DNA of 64,000 nucleotides, from NCBI RefSeq assembly GCF_029309835.1, contig NZ_JARJHL010000010.1, forward strand, positions 62,001 to 126,000, given 5' to 3'. The position numbers and the translations under genes are program-made. Positions 1 through 10,375 of the stretch are shown piece after piece; within the stretch, counting starts at the first letter, position 1, and each line of letters opens with the position of its first letter. This stretch comes from Paracoccus sp. DMF-8 (lineage in GTDB: Bacteria; Pseudomonadota; Alphaproteobacteria; Rhodobacterales; Rhodobacteraceae). Below the pieces are notes generated by a model. That model was not told where the DNA came from and did not search any database. It was given only the letters and a program-made list of their open reading frames with translations.

Positions 1-898
1 TTCCTTTACCTTGCTGGGGGCAATCGAATCGCTTCTTTCGGCGGTCGTCGCCGATGGCATGACCGGGCGGCGGCACCGGTCGAACTGCGAACTGGTGGCC
101 CAGGGCGCGGCCAATATCGGCTCGGCCCTCTTTGGCGGTTTCTGCGTCACCGGGACCATCGCGCGGACGGCGACCAATGTGCGTTCGGGCGCGCACGGCC
201 CCGTGGCGGGTATGTTGCATGCGGTCTTTCTGCTGCTGTTCATGCTGGTTGCCGCGCCGCTGGCCGCCTATATTCCGCTGGCCGCGCTTGCCGGTGTTCT
301 TGCCGTCGTCGCCTGGAACATGATCGAGAAGCCCGCCATCGCCATCCTGCTTCGGTCCGGTTGGGGCGAGGCGACGGTGCTGGGCGCCACCTTCTTTCTG
401 ACCATCTTCCGCGACCTGACCGAGGCCATCGTGGTCGGCTTCGCCCTCGGTTCGGTGCTTTTCATCCAGCGGATGAGCAGGGCCACCGCCGTCGACACCC
501 AAACCCCTTTCGTCGGACGGGACGAGGCGGACAGCGCCCACCCGCGCGGAACCTATACCGAGGATGCGGCGGCGGATCCCGAGGTCGTGGTCTATCGCAT
601 CACGGGCGCGCTGTTTTTCGGTGCGACGGCCTCGATCGGGTCGGTGCTGGACCGTATCCAGGACAGCCACAAGGCGTTGATCGTCGATTTCGCGGCCGTG
701 CCTTTCCTCGATCTGACCGGCGCCAATATGATCGAGGGGCTGGCGCACAAGGCACATGACCGCGGTGTGGCGCTGTGGCTGACCGGTGCCAGCCGCGATA
801 TCCGCAGGGTCTTTGTGACCCATGGCCTGAAACGGCCGCTGGTGCATTACGCGACGACGATAGAACGCGCGCTGGCGGTCATTCGCGCGCGGCGATGA
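1..898 (+). CDS. SulP-family anion transporter, C-terminal part (5' end outside window)
   Basis: Inner-membrane anion permease of the SulP (sulfate/bicarbonate) family. The frame is open to the left edge, so only about 298 residues are visible. The first visible residues (GAIESLLSAVVADGMTG) match the conserved late transmembrane core of SulP proteins. Several hydrophobic helices follow, up to about residue 155. A hydrophilic linker leads into a cytoplasmic STAS domain in the last 100 residues (VVVYRITGALFFGA, then DLTGANMIEGLA). The substrate cannot be told from this fragment. It converges with the minus-strand MYG1-family gene; the 215-base gap between them holds no clear terminator or gene. 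Confidence 0.9.
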   Translation, partial: SFTLLGAIESLLSAVVADGMTGRRHRSNCELVAQGAANIGSALFGGFCVTGTIARTATNVRSGAHGPVAGMLHAVFLLLFMLVAAPLAAYIPLAALAGVLAVVAWNMIEKPAIAILLRSGWGEATVLGATFFLTIFRDLTEAIVVGFALGSVLFIQRMSRATAVDTQTPFVGRDEADSAHPRGTYTEDAAADPEVVVYRITGALFFGATASIGSVLDRIQDSHKALIVDFAAVPFLDLTGANMIEGLAHKAHDRGVALWLTGASRDIRRVFVTHGLKRPLVHYATTIERALAVIRARR

Positions 899-1113
899 CC
901 GGCGGCGGGATGCCGGGGGGGCAGGGCGCGGCGGGGTGGCACGGGAATTGCCGTGCATGGTCTTTCCGCGCTTTCACCAGCTTTCCGAGTGTATGGCGCT
1001 GGAGGAGAGAGCGGGCGGGAGCGACCTGATCCGCCCTGCGCGCGGCGAAGGCGGTTGGCCCATTTCACCCGTCGCCCAAGGCCGCTCTGTTCACTGCCGG
1101 GGCTGTCCCGGTA

Positions 1114-2043
1114 TCAGGCTGCCGTCTCGGCTTCCCGCACGGCGATCTCTGCCATGGCGATTGCGGCGTCTCGGGTTGCGGCGGCGGCGATGAAGCGGCC
1201 ATTGTGGCAAAAGATCGCCCCCGGCACGCCGGAGGCTTCCTCCAGTGCCGCGCCACTCAGTCCGGCCCATGAGGCGGGCAGGTCGGCGCGTTGTTCGAAA
1301 CCATCCTCGGATTTGCGGATGCCGCCGATCACCCAATCATCGCCGCGCGGGTTGATGACGAACCACAGGTGATCCGCGCCGGCCCTGACCACGGCAGGGC
1401 GGAAGGGCATGCCCATGGGCAGTTCGAGGATGCGGCTGGTGCCTGCCTTGGCGATGGCATCAAGGACGATGGCTTCAGCGCGTAGCTTGGCGGCGCTGCG
1501 TGCGATGCGGGCCTCGGCGAAGGCGCGGGCGATGGTCAGGGCGGTCTGAAAGGCGCTGTCCTCGGCACCCGGCGCGCTGTCGTCGAAGACCGGCTTCAGG
1601 CTCTCGATCAACTCGGGCAAGAGCATGCCTGTGAGCAGCGACCCGGCGCTGGCCGGGTTGAGCGCGCCATTGTCCAGCAGGTCGACCGGCAGGACGAACC
1701 TTGCATCAAAGGATGCGTGAACCGTTTCGATATAATCGGCTGGGATGCCAGAGGCAGCCAGATAGTCACGGCCGAAGTGGCGCCAGATCAGGCCGAAGGA
1801 ACTGAAGGGCTGGCCATCCTCGCGCAGGGGCGCGCCGCGCTGGTGGTGGTCGAAGATCCCCGCACCGGCATCATAGGCGCCGCCCACGTCATAGATGATG
1901 CGGTCGGGACCGGGGGTGATCCATTCGGCGCCCCGGCTGCGGACCAGTTCCGCCTGCGGAAAAAGCCGCGTCAGCATGACAGTCGAAAAGACCTCATCCG
2001 CATGAAAGCCGCCGGAATGGGTGACGAGATAGGCGGGGGTCAT
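1114..2043 (-). CDS. MYG1/UPF0160-family metal-dependent protein hydrolase
   Basis: About 309 residues. The N-terminus VTHSGGFHADEVFS and the later DVGGAYD and FDHHQRG motifs carry the His and Asp residues typical of the MYG1 family, which is related to DHH phosphoesterases. Human MYG1 is a 3'-5' RNA exonuclease; the bacterial function is not settled. The start at 2043 was chosen because AAGGA lies 9 bases upstream, whereas the ATG at 2052 sits directly against that motif, and the family begins close to the THSGGFHADE motif. The gene is downstream of and on the same strand as the NDUFS4-like gene. Confidence 0.9.
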   Translation of the reverse strand: MTPAYLVTHSGGFHADEVFSTVMLTRLFPQAELVRSRGAEWITPGPDRIIYDVGGAYDAGAGIFDHHQRGAPLREDGQPFSSFGLIWRHFGRDYLAASGIPADYIETVHASFDARFVLPVDLLDNGALNPASAGSLLTGMLLPELIESLKPVFDDSAPGAEDSAFQTALTIARAFAEARIARSAAKLRAEAIVLDAIAKAGTSRILELPMGMPFRPAVVRAGADHLWFVINPRGDDWVIGGIRKSEDGFEQRADLPASWAGLSGAALEEASGVPGAIFCHNGRFIAAAATRDAAIAMAEIAVREAETAA

Positions 2044-2210
2044 GGTCGGCATTCCTTGGTGCGGTCGGATCGTCCGGTCCGGCCGATCCGGCAAATCATA
2101 AGGCAGGGCCGGAAATCCGGCCCCAAAAAATCAACAGGTTGACAAAACTATGCCCCAAACTCGGCGGAAACTACCCAGAGCCGGCACTAACTTTCGCCCG
2201 ATTTACCAAA

Positions 2211-2521
2211 TCAATGCGTCCACGGGCTGCGGCGGTCGGTGGCAAAGTTTTCGCCATAGCCGCGCGGGCGGATGTTCGGGGCGCGCTTGTGCGTTTCGAT
2301 CACCTCATAGTCCAGACCGTTTTCGCGGGCGTAATCCTCGGCCTGCTTGCGGCTGGAGAAACGCAAACGGACCTGGCTTGGGTGTCGTTACTGCTGGTCC
2401 AGCCCATCAGCGGGTCGATTTCGCGGGCGTCGGCCTGCGGAAAGACCAGCAGCCAATCCTTGGTCTTGGCGGTTCCCGATTGCATGGCGTTGCGCGCCGG
2501 CTGGTAAATGCGAACTCGCAT
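2211..2521 (-). CDS. NDUFS4-like complex I accessory subunit (ETC complex I subunit), frameshifted
   Basis: Small protein of about 103 residues, homologous to mitochondrial NDUFS4 and to the matching accessory subunit of alphaproteobacterial respiratory complex I. The N-terminal part ([16 protein letters not shown], then [20 protein letters not shown]) is in one frame. The C-terminal part ([19 protein letters not shown], ending RRSPWTH) continues in another frame after about 2385. A single missing G in CAAGGCCAG explains the break. The start at 2521 is the ATG of MRVRIYQ, with a weak AGAGAG upstream. Family identity is clear; the break is probably a sequence error. Confidence 0.85.
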
Positions 2522-2610
2522 GGCGTGACTCTCTGAAAATCCTGCGGAGATCTTATCGCGCAACGCAGCTTGCCATTCAAGCCGGAACCGGCGGGAAAGG
2601 TTGACGTTTG

Positions 2611-2628
2611 GTCAATGCAATCATTGAC
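2611..2628. promoter_or_regulatory. Palindrome upstream of sodC, possible operator
   Basis: GTCAATG-CAAT-CATTGAC is a perfect 7-bp inverted repeat with a 4-base centre. It ends 15 bases before the sodC start and lies just after a TTGACG that could serve as a -35 element. A dimeric repressor bound here would block transcription. No regulator family is recognised from the half-site. Confidence 0.35.
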
Positions 2629-2643
2629 TGAAAGGTATTACAG

Positions 2644-3171
2644 ATGACGAAATCCTTTGACCGCGTGGCGGCGTCGTGCCGGGTTGCTGCGCTGCTTGCG
2701 GGCTTTGCCCTGGCGGGCACGGCGGCCTATGCGCAGGACCTGACCGCCCAGGTGATGGATGCCGCGTCGGAACCGCGTGGCACGGTCACGGTTTCGCCCC
2801 TGCTGACCGGCGGTTCGCTGATCGTTCTGGACCTGACCGGTCTGCCGCCCGGCACGCATGGCGTCCATCTGCATGAAACCGGCAGTTGCGAGGGGCCGGA
2901 ATTCACCTCGGCCGGGGCGCATATCGCGGGTGGGCACGAACATGGCGTGATGGGGCAGGGCGGCGCGCATCCGGGCGACCTGCCGAACCTGCATGTGCCG
3001 GAAAACGGCGCGCTCAAGGTCGAATATTTCGCGCCTGCCGTCACCGCCGATCTGCTGATGGACGGCGACGGGTCTGCGATTGTCATCCACGCCGACCCGG
3101 ATGACTATACCACGCCCCCCACCGGCAATTCCGGCGCGCGCATCGCCTGCGGGGTCTTTGCCGGGGAATAA
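2644..3171 (+). CDS. sodC: Periplasmic Cu,Zn superoxide dismutase
   Basis: Dismutates superoxide in the periplasm. 175 residues with a clear signal peptide (positively charged start, hydrophobic core, cleavage after about residue 31 at AYA-QD). Cu ligands are in GVHLHE and the later GGHEHG/GAHPGDLPNL region, and the C-terminal DDYTTPPTGNSGARIACG carries the partner cysteine and the conserved Gly-Arg segment. The first cysteine is in ETGSCEG. Length and motif order are normal for bacterial SodC. It stands alone, with its own upstream region and a palindrome at 2611-2628, and is followed by uvrB on the same strand after 65 bases. Confidence 0.95.
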   Translation: MTKSFDRVAASCRVAALLAGFALAGTAAYAQDLTAQVMDAASEPRGTVTVSPLLTGGSLIVLDLTGLPPGTHGVHLHETGSCEGPEFTSAGAHIAGGHEHGVMGQGGAHPGDLPNLHVPENGALKVEYFAPAVTADLLMDGDGSAIVIHADPDDYTTPPTGNSGARIACGVFAGE

Positions 3172-3236
3172 AGCGACCAGACCTTGCATCCTCGCCCGAA
3201 AACGCCAGATTGAGAGGCGAGAACAAAGGTGAAACC

Positions 3237-5427
<2,191 letters not shown>

Positions 5428-5430
5428 GGC

Positions 5431-5661
5431 TCAGCCGCAATAGGCTTCGGTCACCAGACCCTGATCATCGACCAGAATATTCAGCCGCATCGGGCGAAAG
5501 TCCCGCGTCATCGGCATGCCGGGGCGCAAGATGCGGTGCATGATATCGCCGGGGATTTCAATCTGGTCGACCTGCTGGCCGACAAGATCGCCCAAACGGT
5601 CCAGCCCGCAGGCAGGGTCTTTCTGTGCGGGGTCTTCGGCACCGCCGGTCAGGACCAGCAT
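5431..5661 (-). CDS. Peptidase inhibitor I78-family-like protein, start uncertain
   Basis: About 76 residues from the ATG at 5661. A short hydrophobic start (ALMLVLTGG) suggests an export signal or lipoprotein-like leader. The mature part contains CGLDRLGDLVGQ, then HRILRPGMPMTRDFRPMRL and NILVDDQGLVTEAYCG. This layout (two cysteines, RxLxPGxxxTxDxRxxRLN, C-terminal CG) is that of small I78-type proteinase inhibitors. The frame stays open upstream with AGGAG before a possible non-ATG start overlapping the end of parA, so the real start may be near 5695. Probably cotranscribed with the ParA gene. Confidence 0.7.
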   Translation of the reverse strand: MLVLTGGAEDPAQKDPACGLDRLGDLVGQQVDQIEIPGDIMHRILRPGMPMTRDFRPMRLNILVDDQGLVTEAYCG

Positions 5662-5678
5662 CAGCGCGGCGGTATGGA

Positions 5679-6314
5679 TCAGGGCCAGAATGCCAAGATC
5701 TCCTGTGTCAGATTGTGAATTTCGTCGCGCGCGGCGCCGTTGCGCGCCGTTTCGCTGGCACCCATGCCCTGACCAAGCGTTTCGGCATAGGCCACCCGGT
5801 TGGCAAGCTGCGCGGTGGCGACGATGGCGCCCAACTCGCCCGCCTTTTCGGCGATTTCGGCGCCAAGCCGGGTGTTGGGGCGGGTGCGGTTCAGGACGAT
5901 CATCGCCTCGGCCTTTTCGCGGCGGGCAAGGTCCAGAACGCCCTCGGTCGCCCACAGATCGACATGGCTGGCCGCGACCGGCACGATGACCAGATCGGCC
6001 ACGCGCAAGGCCGGGCGCAGGTCGCTGTCGATCTTGGGCGGGGTGTCGATGATGACGAAATCGAAACGCTTTTTCAGCTTTTCGGATTCGTAGCTGGCCC
6101 CCCATGCCGAAGAGGTCGAGAATTCCAGATCGTCATCTTCGCCGACGCGGTCCAGCCGTTCCAGAAACCACCGGCCCAGACTGCCCTGCGGGTCGGTGTC
6201 GATCAGGGCGACGGAATGGCCCAGGGCGCGCAGCCGGATGGCCAGATTGACCGCCACGGTGGTCTTGCCCGATCCGCCCTTTTGCTGCGCCACGGTGATG
6301 ATGCGTCCCGCCAT
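5679..6314 (-). CDS. Orphan ParA/MinD-family ATPase
   Basis: 211-residue P-loop ATPase. It has a deviant Walker A (KGGSGKTT, residues 11-18), a LIDTDPQGS switch motif and a FVIIDTPP Walker B, as in ParA proteins that position DNA or protein cargo. AAGGAG sits 6 bases before the chosen ATG; a longer start at 6338 has no such site. No parB or parS-like sequence adjoins it, and the gene lies between an ABM-domain gene and an I78-like gene, so a chromosome-partition role is not supported by context. It may position another cargo. Confidence 0.85.
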   Translation of the reverse strand: MAGRIITVAQQKGGSGKTTVAVNLAIRLRALGHSVALIDTDPQGSLGRWFLERLDRVGEDDDLEFSTSSAWGASYESEKLKKRFDFVIIDTPPKIDSDLRPALRVADLVIVPVAASHVDLWATEGVLDLARREKAEAMIVLNRTRPNTRLGAEIAEKAGELGAIVATAQLANRVAYAETLGQGMGASETARNGAARDEIHNLTQEILAFWP

Positions 6315-6399
6315 CCTGCGCTCCTTGCGGTTGTTCACACCAGATTATGTGGTGCGCCCGGTCGATGCACGTCTTTTTCGCGGCTGCAGCACGAAATTC

Positions 6400-6717
6400 T
6401 CACCAGGTCGAGACGACCTCATACATCACCGGTTCAAAGCTGCGGCACATGGCATGGATGGCGCGGTTTCTGTCGCGCATTTCGGGGGAACGCAGCATGG
6501 CCTGATAATCGCCGCGCGCATCCCATTGCGAATAGGTCGCGATCCGGGTCTGGGCGTCGTTCAGATGGACCGCGCCCGAGACATAGCCCGGCGATTTCGA
6601 GATGACATCGCGATAGGCGTCCTGCAGCGCGTCCAGCACGTCATGGGCGCTGCCCGGCGTCACCTCGAAGGTGCAGATGACGGTCTGGCCGGAAAAACTG
6701 GTGTCGATCCTGGTCAT
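6400..6717 (-). CDS. ABM (antibiotic biosynthesis monooxygenase) domain protein
   Basis: 105 residues forming one dimeric alpha-beta barrel domain of the ABM type, seen from the strand-helix spacing and the family-like segment SPGYVSGAVHLNDAQTRIATYSQWD. Members include quinol monooxygenases, heme-degrading enzymes and stress proteins of unknown role. The sequence does not separate these. It has no signal peptide. On the same strand as parA but more than 80 bases upstream of it, with no firm evidence of an operon. Confidence 0.75.
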   Translation of the reverse strand: MTRIDTSFSGQTVICTFEVTPGSAHDVLDALQDAYRDVISKSPGYVSGAVHLNDAQTRIATYSQWDARGDYQAMLRSPEMRDRNRAIHAMCRSFEPVMYEVVSTW

Positions 6718-6942
6718 GGCTTGCCTCCCCTGGCTTGCTTGCCTTGGGCCATTCTAGGCGCCCTGCGGGGCCGCCGTCAAAGCCGGATCGCGCCCGGATC
6801 GCCCGGCGCGCAAGGGGTGGGCAAGGACCCGGCCATCATGACATCGACAAGTGGGCGAATGCTGCATTCGCCATCCTGAAAATTCCGGCGACCGCATCAA
6901 GGGCGCCGCAAGGAGCGCCCGATCCGCGCGCCGCCGTCCCGG

Positions 6943-8301
6943 TCAGACGTTCAGCAGCAGGTGTTCGCGTTCCCATGGGCTGATGACCTGCAGGAACTCC
7001 TTGAATTCGTTTCTTTTCACCGATTGGTAGACATCGACGAATTCCGCGCCCAGCACGTCGCGCATGGCCTGGCTTTCGTCCATCAGGTCCAGCGCATCGC
7101 CCAGATTATAGGGCAGTTCATCCGCCGACATATAGGCATCGCCCAGACATTCGGCGCGGGGCAGTTTCTGTTCCGTCAGCCCCAGATAGCCGCAGGCCAG
7201 ACTGGCCGCGAGGCCCAGATAGGGGTTGCAATCCATCCCCGCCAGACGGTTTTCCAGCCGCCGCGCCTCGGGGCCGGAAACCGGGACGCGCAGGCCGGTG
7301 GTGCGGTTGTCGCGGCCCCATTCAAGATTGATGGGCGCCGCGAAATCGGGAACATAGCGGCGATAGCTGTTGACGTAAGGCGCCAGCAGGGCAATCGCTG
7401 CGGGCAGGTGGTTCTGCATGCCCGCGATGAAATGCAGGAATTCCGGCGTTTCGCGGCCCTGCTTGTCGGAAAAGATGTTCTTGCCGGTTTTCGCGCTGAC
7501 GACCGAATGGTGGATGTGCATGGCGCTGCCCGGCTCATCCTCGATCGGCTTGGCCATGAAGGTGGCAAAGCAATCGTGACGCAGCGCGGCCTCGCGGATC
7601 AGGCGCTTGAAGTAAAAGATCTGGTCGGCCAGATGGACCGGATCGCCGTGGTTCAGGTTGATTTCGATCTGGCCGGCGCCGCCTTCCTGCAGGATGCCGT
7701 CGATTTCAAAGCCCTGTGCCTCGGCAAAGTCATAGATATCGTCGATGACCTTGCCATATTCATCGACCGCCGACATGGAATAGGCCTGTTTCGCGGCGGC
7801 GCGGCGGCCGGTGCGGCCCATCGGCGGGATGATCGGCTGGTTCGGGTCGATGTTGCGCGCGACCAGAAAGAATTCCATTTCCGGCGCGACGATCGGGCTC
7901 CAGCCCTTGGCTTCATACAGGCCGACGATGCGTTTCAGCAGGTTGCGCGGGGCGACGGGGACGGGATTGCCCTGCTGGTCGCTGACGTCATGGATGACCA
8001 TCAGCGTCATATCCGCCGTCGAGGGCGCGGCGGCTGTGGTCGAAAAATCCGGCGTCAGGATCATGTCGGGTTCGGTGAACGCGCCCGAGGGGTTATCGGC
8101 CCATTCGCCGGTAATCGTCTGAAGAAAGATCGAATTCGGCAGGTAGAACCGTTCCTGCTTGGCGAACTTCGACGCGGGCATGGCCTTGCCGCGCGCGACC
8201 CCCGCGATATCGGCGACGATGCATTCCACCTCATCCATGCGGCGCCCGGCGACGTAATCCTGCGCGGCCTGCAGGGTGTGGTCCAGCCAGTCGGGTCTCA
8301 T
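6943..8301 (-). CDS. Glutamine synthetase family protein, gamma-glutamylpolyamine synthetase-like
   Basis: 452-residue ATP-dependent ligase of the glutamine synthetase fold. Visible active-site segments are the first metal-binding region APEMEFFLVAR, the EGGAGQIEINLNHG stretch, the ATP-side MHIHHS, and NRLAGMDCNPYL near the end. It lacks the adenylylation-loop layout of GlnA and resembles PuuA-type enzymes that join glutamate to an amine. Its ATG overlaps the stop of the upstream amidotransferase (ATGA at 8298-8301), so the two are translationally coupled. Together they suggest gamma-glutamylation of an amine followed by hydrolysis, as in the Puu pathway; the actual amine is unknown. Confidence 0.85.
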   Translation of the reverse strand: MRPDWLDHTLQAAQDYVAGRRMDEVECIVADIAGVARGKAMPASKFAKQERFYLPNSIFLQTITGEWADNPSGAFTEPDMILTPDFSTTAAAPSTADMTLMVIHDVSDQQGNPVPVAPRNLLKRIVGLYEAKGWSPIVAPEMEFFLVARNIDPNQPIIPPMGRTGRRAAAKQAYSMSAVDEYGKVIDDIYDFAEAQGFEIDGILQEGGAGQIEINLNHGDPVHLADQIFYFKRLIREAALRHDCFATFMAKPIEDEPGSAMHIHHSVVSAKTGKNIFSDKQGRETPEFLHFIAGMQNHLPAAIALLAPYVNSYRRYVPDFAAPINLEWGRDNRTTGLRVPVSGPEARRLENRLAGMDCNPYLGLAASLACGYLGLTEQKLPRAECLGDAYMSADELPYNLGDALDLMDESQAMRDVLGAEFVDVYQSVKRNEFKEFLQVISPWEREHLLLNV

Positions 8302-9005
8302 GCGGCACCCCTGTTCTGGGCGGTGTCTCTGGCGCGGGGCGCCTTGAAGAATGTCTCGATCCGGTCGGCGATGCTGGCGGAATCGGCCTGACCCATGCGG
8401 GTTTCGGCGCGGGCCAGCAGGTCGTCGGGCACGATACCCCGGGCGCGGTGGTCGATCAGCCCTTGCACCATCGTATCGCCGAATTCGGGATGGGCCTGCA
8501 CCGAATAGGCGCGGTCGTCATAGACCAGCGCGGCATTTTCGCAAAAATCGTTGCGACCCACGATCCGCGCCCCTTCAGGCAGTTCGACGACCTGATCCTG
8601 ATGCCAGGCGTTCAGCGTGACGTTCTGACCGTCGAAATCGTAATCCTGCGCGCCGACAGCCCAGCCCTTGGGGCTTTTGACGACCTTGCCGCCAAGCGCC
8701 TGCGCGATGGCCTGATGGCCAAAGCAGATGCCGACCAGCGGCACATGGGCGTCGTAGGCGCGGCGGATGAAGTCTTCCAGCGGGGGGATGAAGGCATGGG
8801 TTTCGTAAACGCCGTGGCGCGATCCGGTCAGCAGCCAGCCATCGGCATCATGGACGCTGGCCGGAAACTCCATCGCTTCGACGTGATAGCTGCGGAAATC
8901 GAAACCGCGCCCCGCCAGCAGTTTTTCGAACATGGTGTCATAGTCGCCGACATCTCCGCGAATGACTTCGGGCGACTGACCGGATTTCAGGATGCCGATA
9001 CGCAT
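8298..9005 (-). CDS. Class I glutamine amidotransferase-like hydrolase
   Basis: 235 residues. The nucleophile elbow GICFGHQAIAQALGG holds the catalytic cysteine, and QAHPEFGD holds the His-Glu pair. This is a stand-alone GATase domain without a synthetase partner domain. It overlaps the glutamine-synthetase-like gene by 4 bases and is first in that two-gene unit. In this setting it is likely a gamma-glutamyl hydrolase, comparable in role but not clearly in subfamily to PuuD. It is divergent from the aminotransferase gene at 9210, with a shared 204-base promoter region. Confidence 0.85.
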   Translation of the reverse strand: MRIGILKSGQSPEVIRGDVGDYDTMFEKLLAGRGFDFRSYHVEAMEFPASVHDADGWLLTGSRHGVYETHAFIPPLEDFIRRAYDAHVPLVGICFGHQAIAQALGGKVVKSPKGWAVGAQDYDFDGQNVTLNAWHQDQVVELPEGARIVGRNDFCENAALVYDDRAYSVQAHPEFGDTMVQGLIDHRARGIVPDDLLARAETRMGQADSASIADRIETFFKAPRARDTAQNRGAA

Positions 9006-9209
9006 GAATTGGCCTATGTTGCTTTGACCACAAGGTAATCCCGCGCGGTGACAGCGGCAAGGGCGGGCAGCGGGGCCTTTGCGTCAAACCCGACATGTTC
9101 GCGCGCTGCCGCAGAATGTCGCAGCCCTGCGCGGTCCTGAACCGAAAGTCCTGACTGACGGCCCTGTGGCTTCGTGCTAGCGTCACCCCGACTGTTACAG
9201 GAGAATGCC

Positions 9210-10337
9210 ATGCCCGGTTTGCGCCCCGACGTCGATCCCGATGGATTGCTTGAATATTCCGTCGTCTTTACCGACCGTTCGCTGAACCATATGTCCAAGC
9301 GTTTCCAGCAGGCGATGCGCGATATTTCCGCGACCCTGCGCGAGGTTTATGGCGCCGAGGCGGTGGCGCTGGTGCCCGGCGGCGGCTCTGCCGCGATGGG
9401 ATCGGTGGCGCGTCAGTTTGCCAGGGGCGGCCATGCGCTGGTCGTGCGCAACGGCTTTTTCAGCTTCCGCTGGAGCCAGATCTTCGACGCCGGCAACTTC
9501 ACCCGCGAAACCACCGTGGTCATGGCCCGCGCCACCGGAAACGAACCGCAGGCCAGCTTTTCGCCCCCGCCGATCGAGGAGGTCGTGGCGAAAATCCGCG
9601 AGGTGAAACCCGATGCGGTTTTCGCCCCCCATGTCGAAACCGCCGCCGGGATGATCCTGCCTGACGATTATATCCGCGCGCTGTCGGATGCCGCACACGA
9701 GGTCGGCGCGCTGATGGTGCTGGACTGCATCGCATCCGGCGCGATCTGGGTCGATATGGCGGCGACCGGCGTCGATGTGCTGATCTCTGCCCCGCAAAAG
9801 GGCTGGTCGGCCTCGCCCTCGGCCGGGATGGTGATGCTGTCGGCCAAGGCTGCCGCGCGGCTGGAGGAAACCACCGGCGACAGCTTTTTCCTGGATCTGA
9901 AGAAATGGCGCGCGATCATGGCGGCCTATGAAAACGGCGGTCATGCCTATCATGCGACCATGCCGACCGATGCGCTGATCGGGCTGCGCGATGCGATGAA
10001 CGAAACCCGCGAATGGGGTTTCGACGCCGCCCGCGATGCGCAATGGAAGCTGGGCAATGCCGTGCGCGCGCTGCTGCGCGACAAGGGCATCCGCCTGCTG
10101 GCCGCCGATGGTTTCGGCGCGCCGGGCGTGGTCGTCGCCTATACCGGTGATGCGGATGTGCAGAACGGCTCGAAGTTTCTGGCGCAGGGCTTGCAGATCG
10201 CGGCGGGCGTGCCGTTGCAGGTGGGCGAGGGCGCGGATTTCCGCACCTTCCGCATCGGGTTGTTCGGTCTGGACAAGCTCAAGGATGTCGATGCCGCCGT
10301 CGCGCGCCTGCAAGAGGCCGTCGACAAGGTTCTGTAA
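9210..10337 (+). CDS. Class V aminotransferase (alanine-glyoxylate aminotransferase family)
   Basis: 375-residue PLP enzyme. The PLP lysine is in ISAPQKGWSASPS, the cofactor aspartate in LMVLDCIASG, and the glycine-rich segment in LVPGGGSAAMG. The family includes alanine-glyoxylate, serine-glyoxylate and 2-aminoethylphosphonate enzymes. The start at 9210 (MPGLRPDVD) follows AGGAG; the open frame extends further but without a ribosome site. It lies between the two ligase units and is divergent from one, so it may process an amine or amino acid delivered by the nearby ABC transporter. It ends at a strong bidirectional terminator. Confidence 0.85.
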   Translation: MPGLRPDVDPDGLLEYSVVFTDRSLNHMSKRFQQAMRDISATLREVYGAEAVALVPGGGSAAMGSVARQFARGGHALVVRNGFFSFRWSQIFDAGNFTRETTVVMARATGNEPQASFSPPPIEEVVAKIREVKPDAVFAPHVETAAGMILPDDYIRALSDAAHEVGALMVLDCIASGAIWVDMAATGVDVLISAPQKGWSASPSAGMVMLSAKAAARLEETTGDSFFLDLKKWRAIMAAYENGGHAYHATMPTDALIGLRDAMNETREWGFDAARDAQWKLGNAVRALLRDKGIRLLAADGFGAPGVVVAYTGDADVQNGSKFLAQGLQIAAGVPLQVGEGADFRTFRIGLFGLDKLKDVDAAVARLQEAVDKVL

Positions 10338-10339
10338 CG

Positions 10340-10375
10340 AAACGCCCCCGCGCGTCACGGCAGCGGGGGCGTTTT
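10340..10375. terminator. Bidirectional rho-independent terminator
   Basis: Stem AAACGCCCCCGC / GCGGGGGCGTTT (12 bp) with an 11-base loop, followed by T residues on the plus strand and preceded by A residues. It lies between the convergent aminotransferase and second ligase genes and can serve both. Confidence 0.9.
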
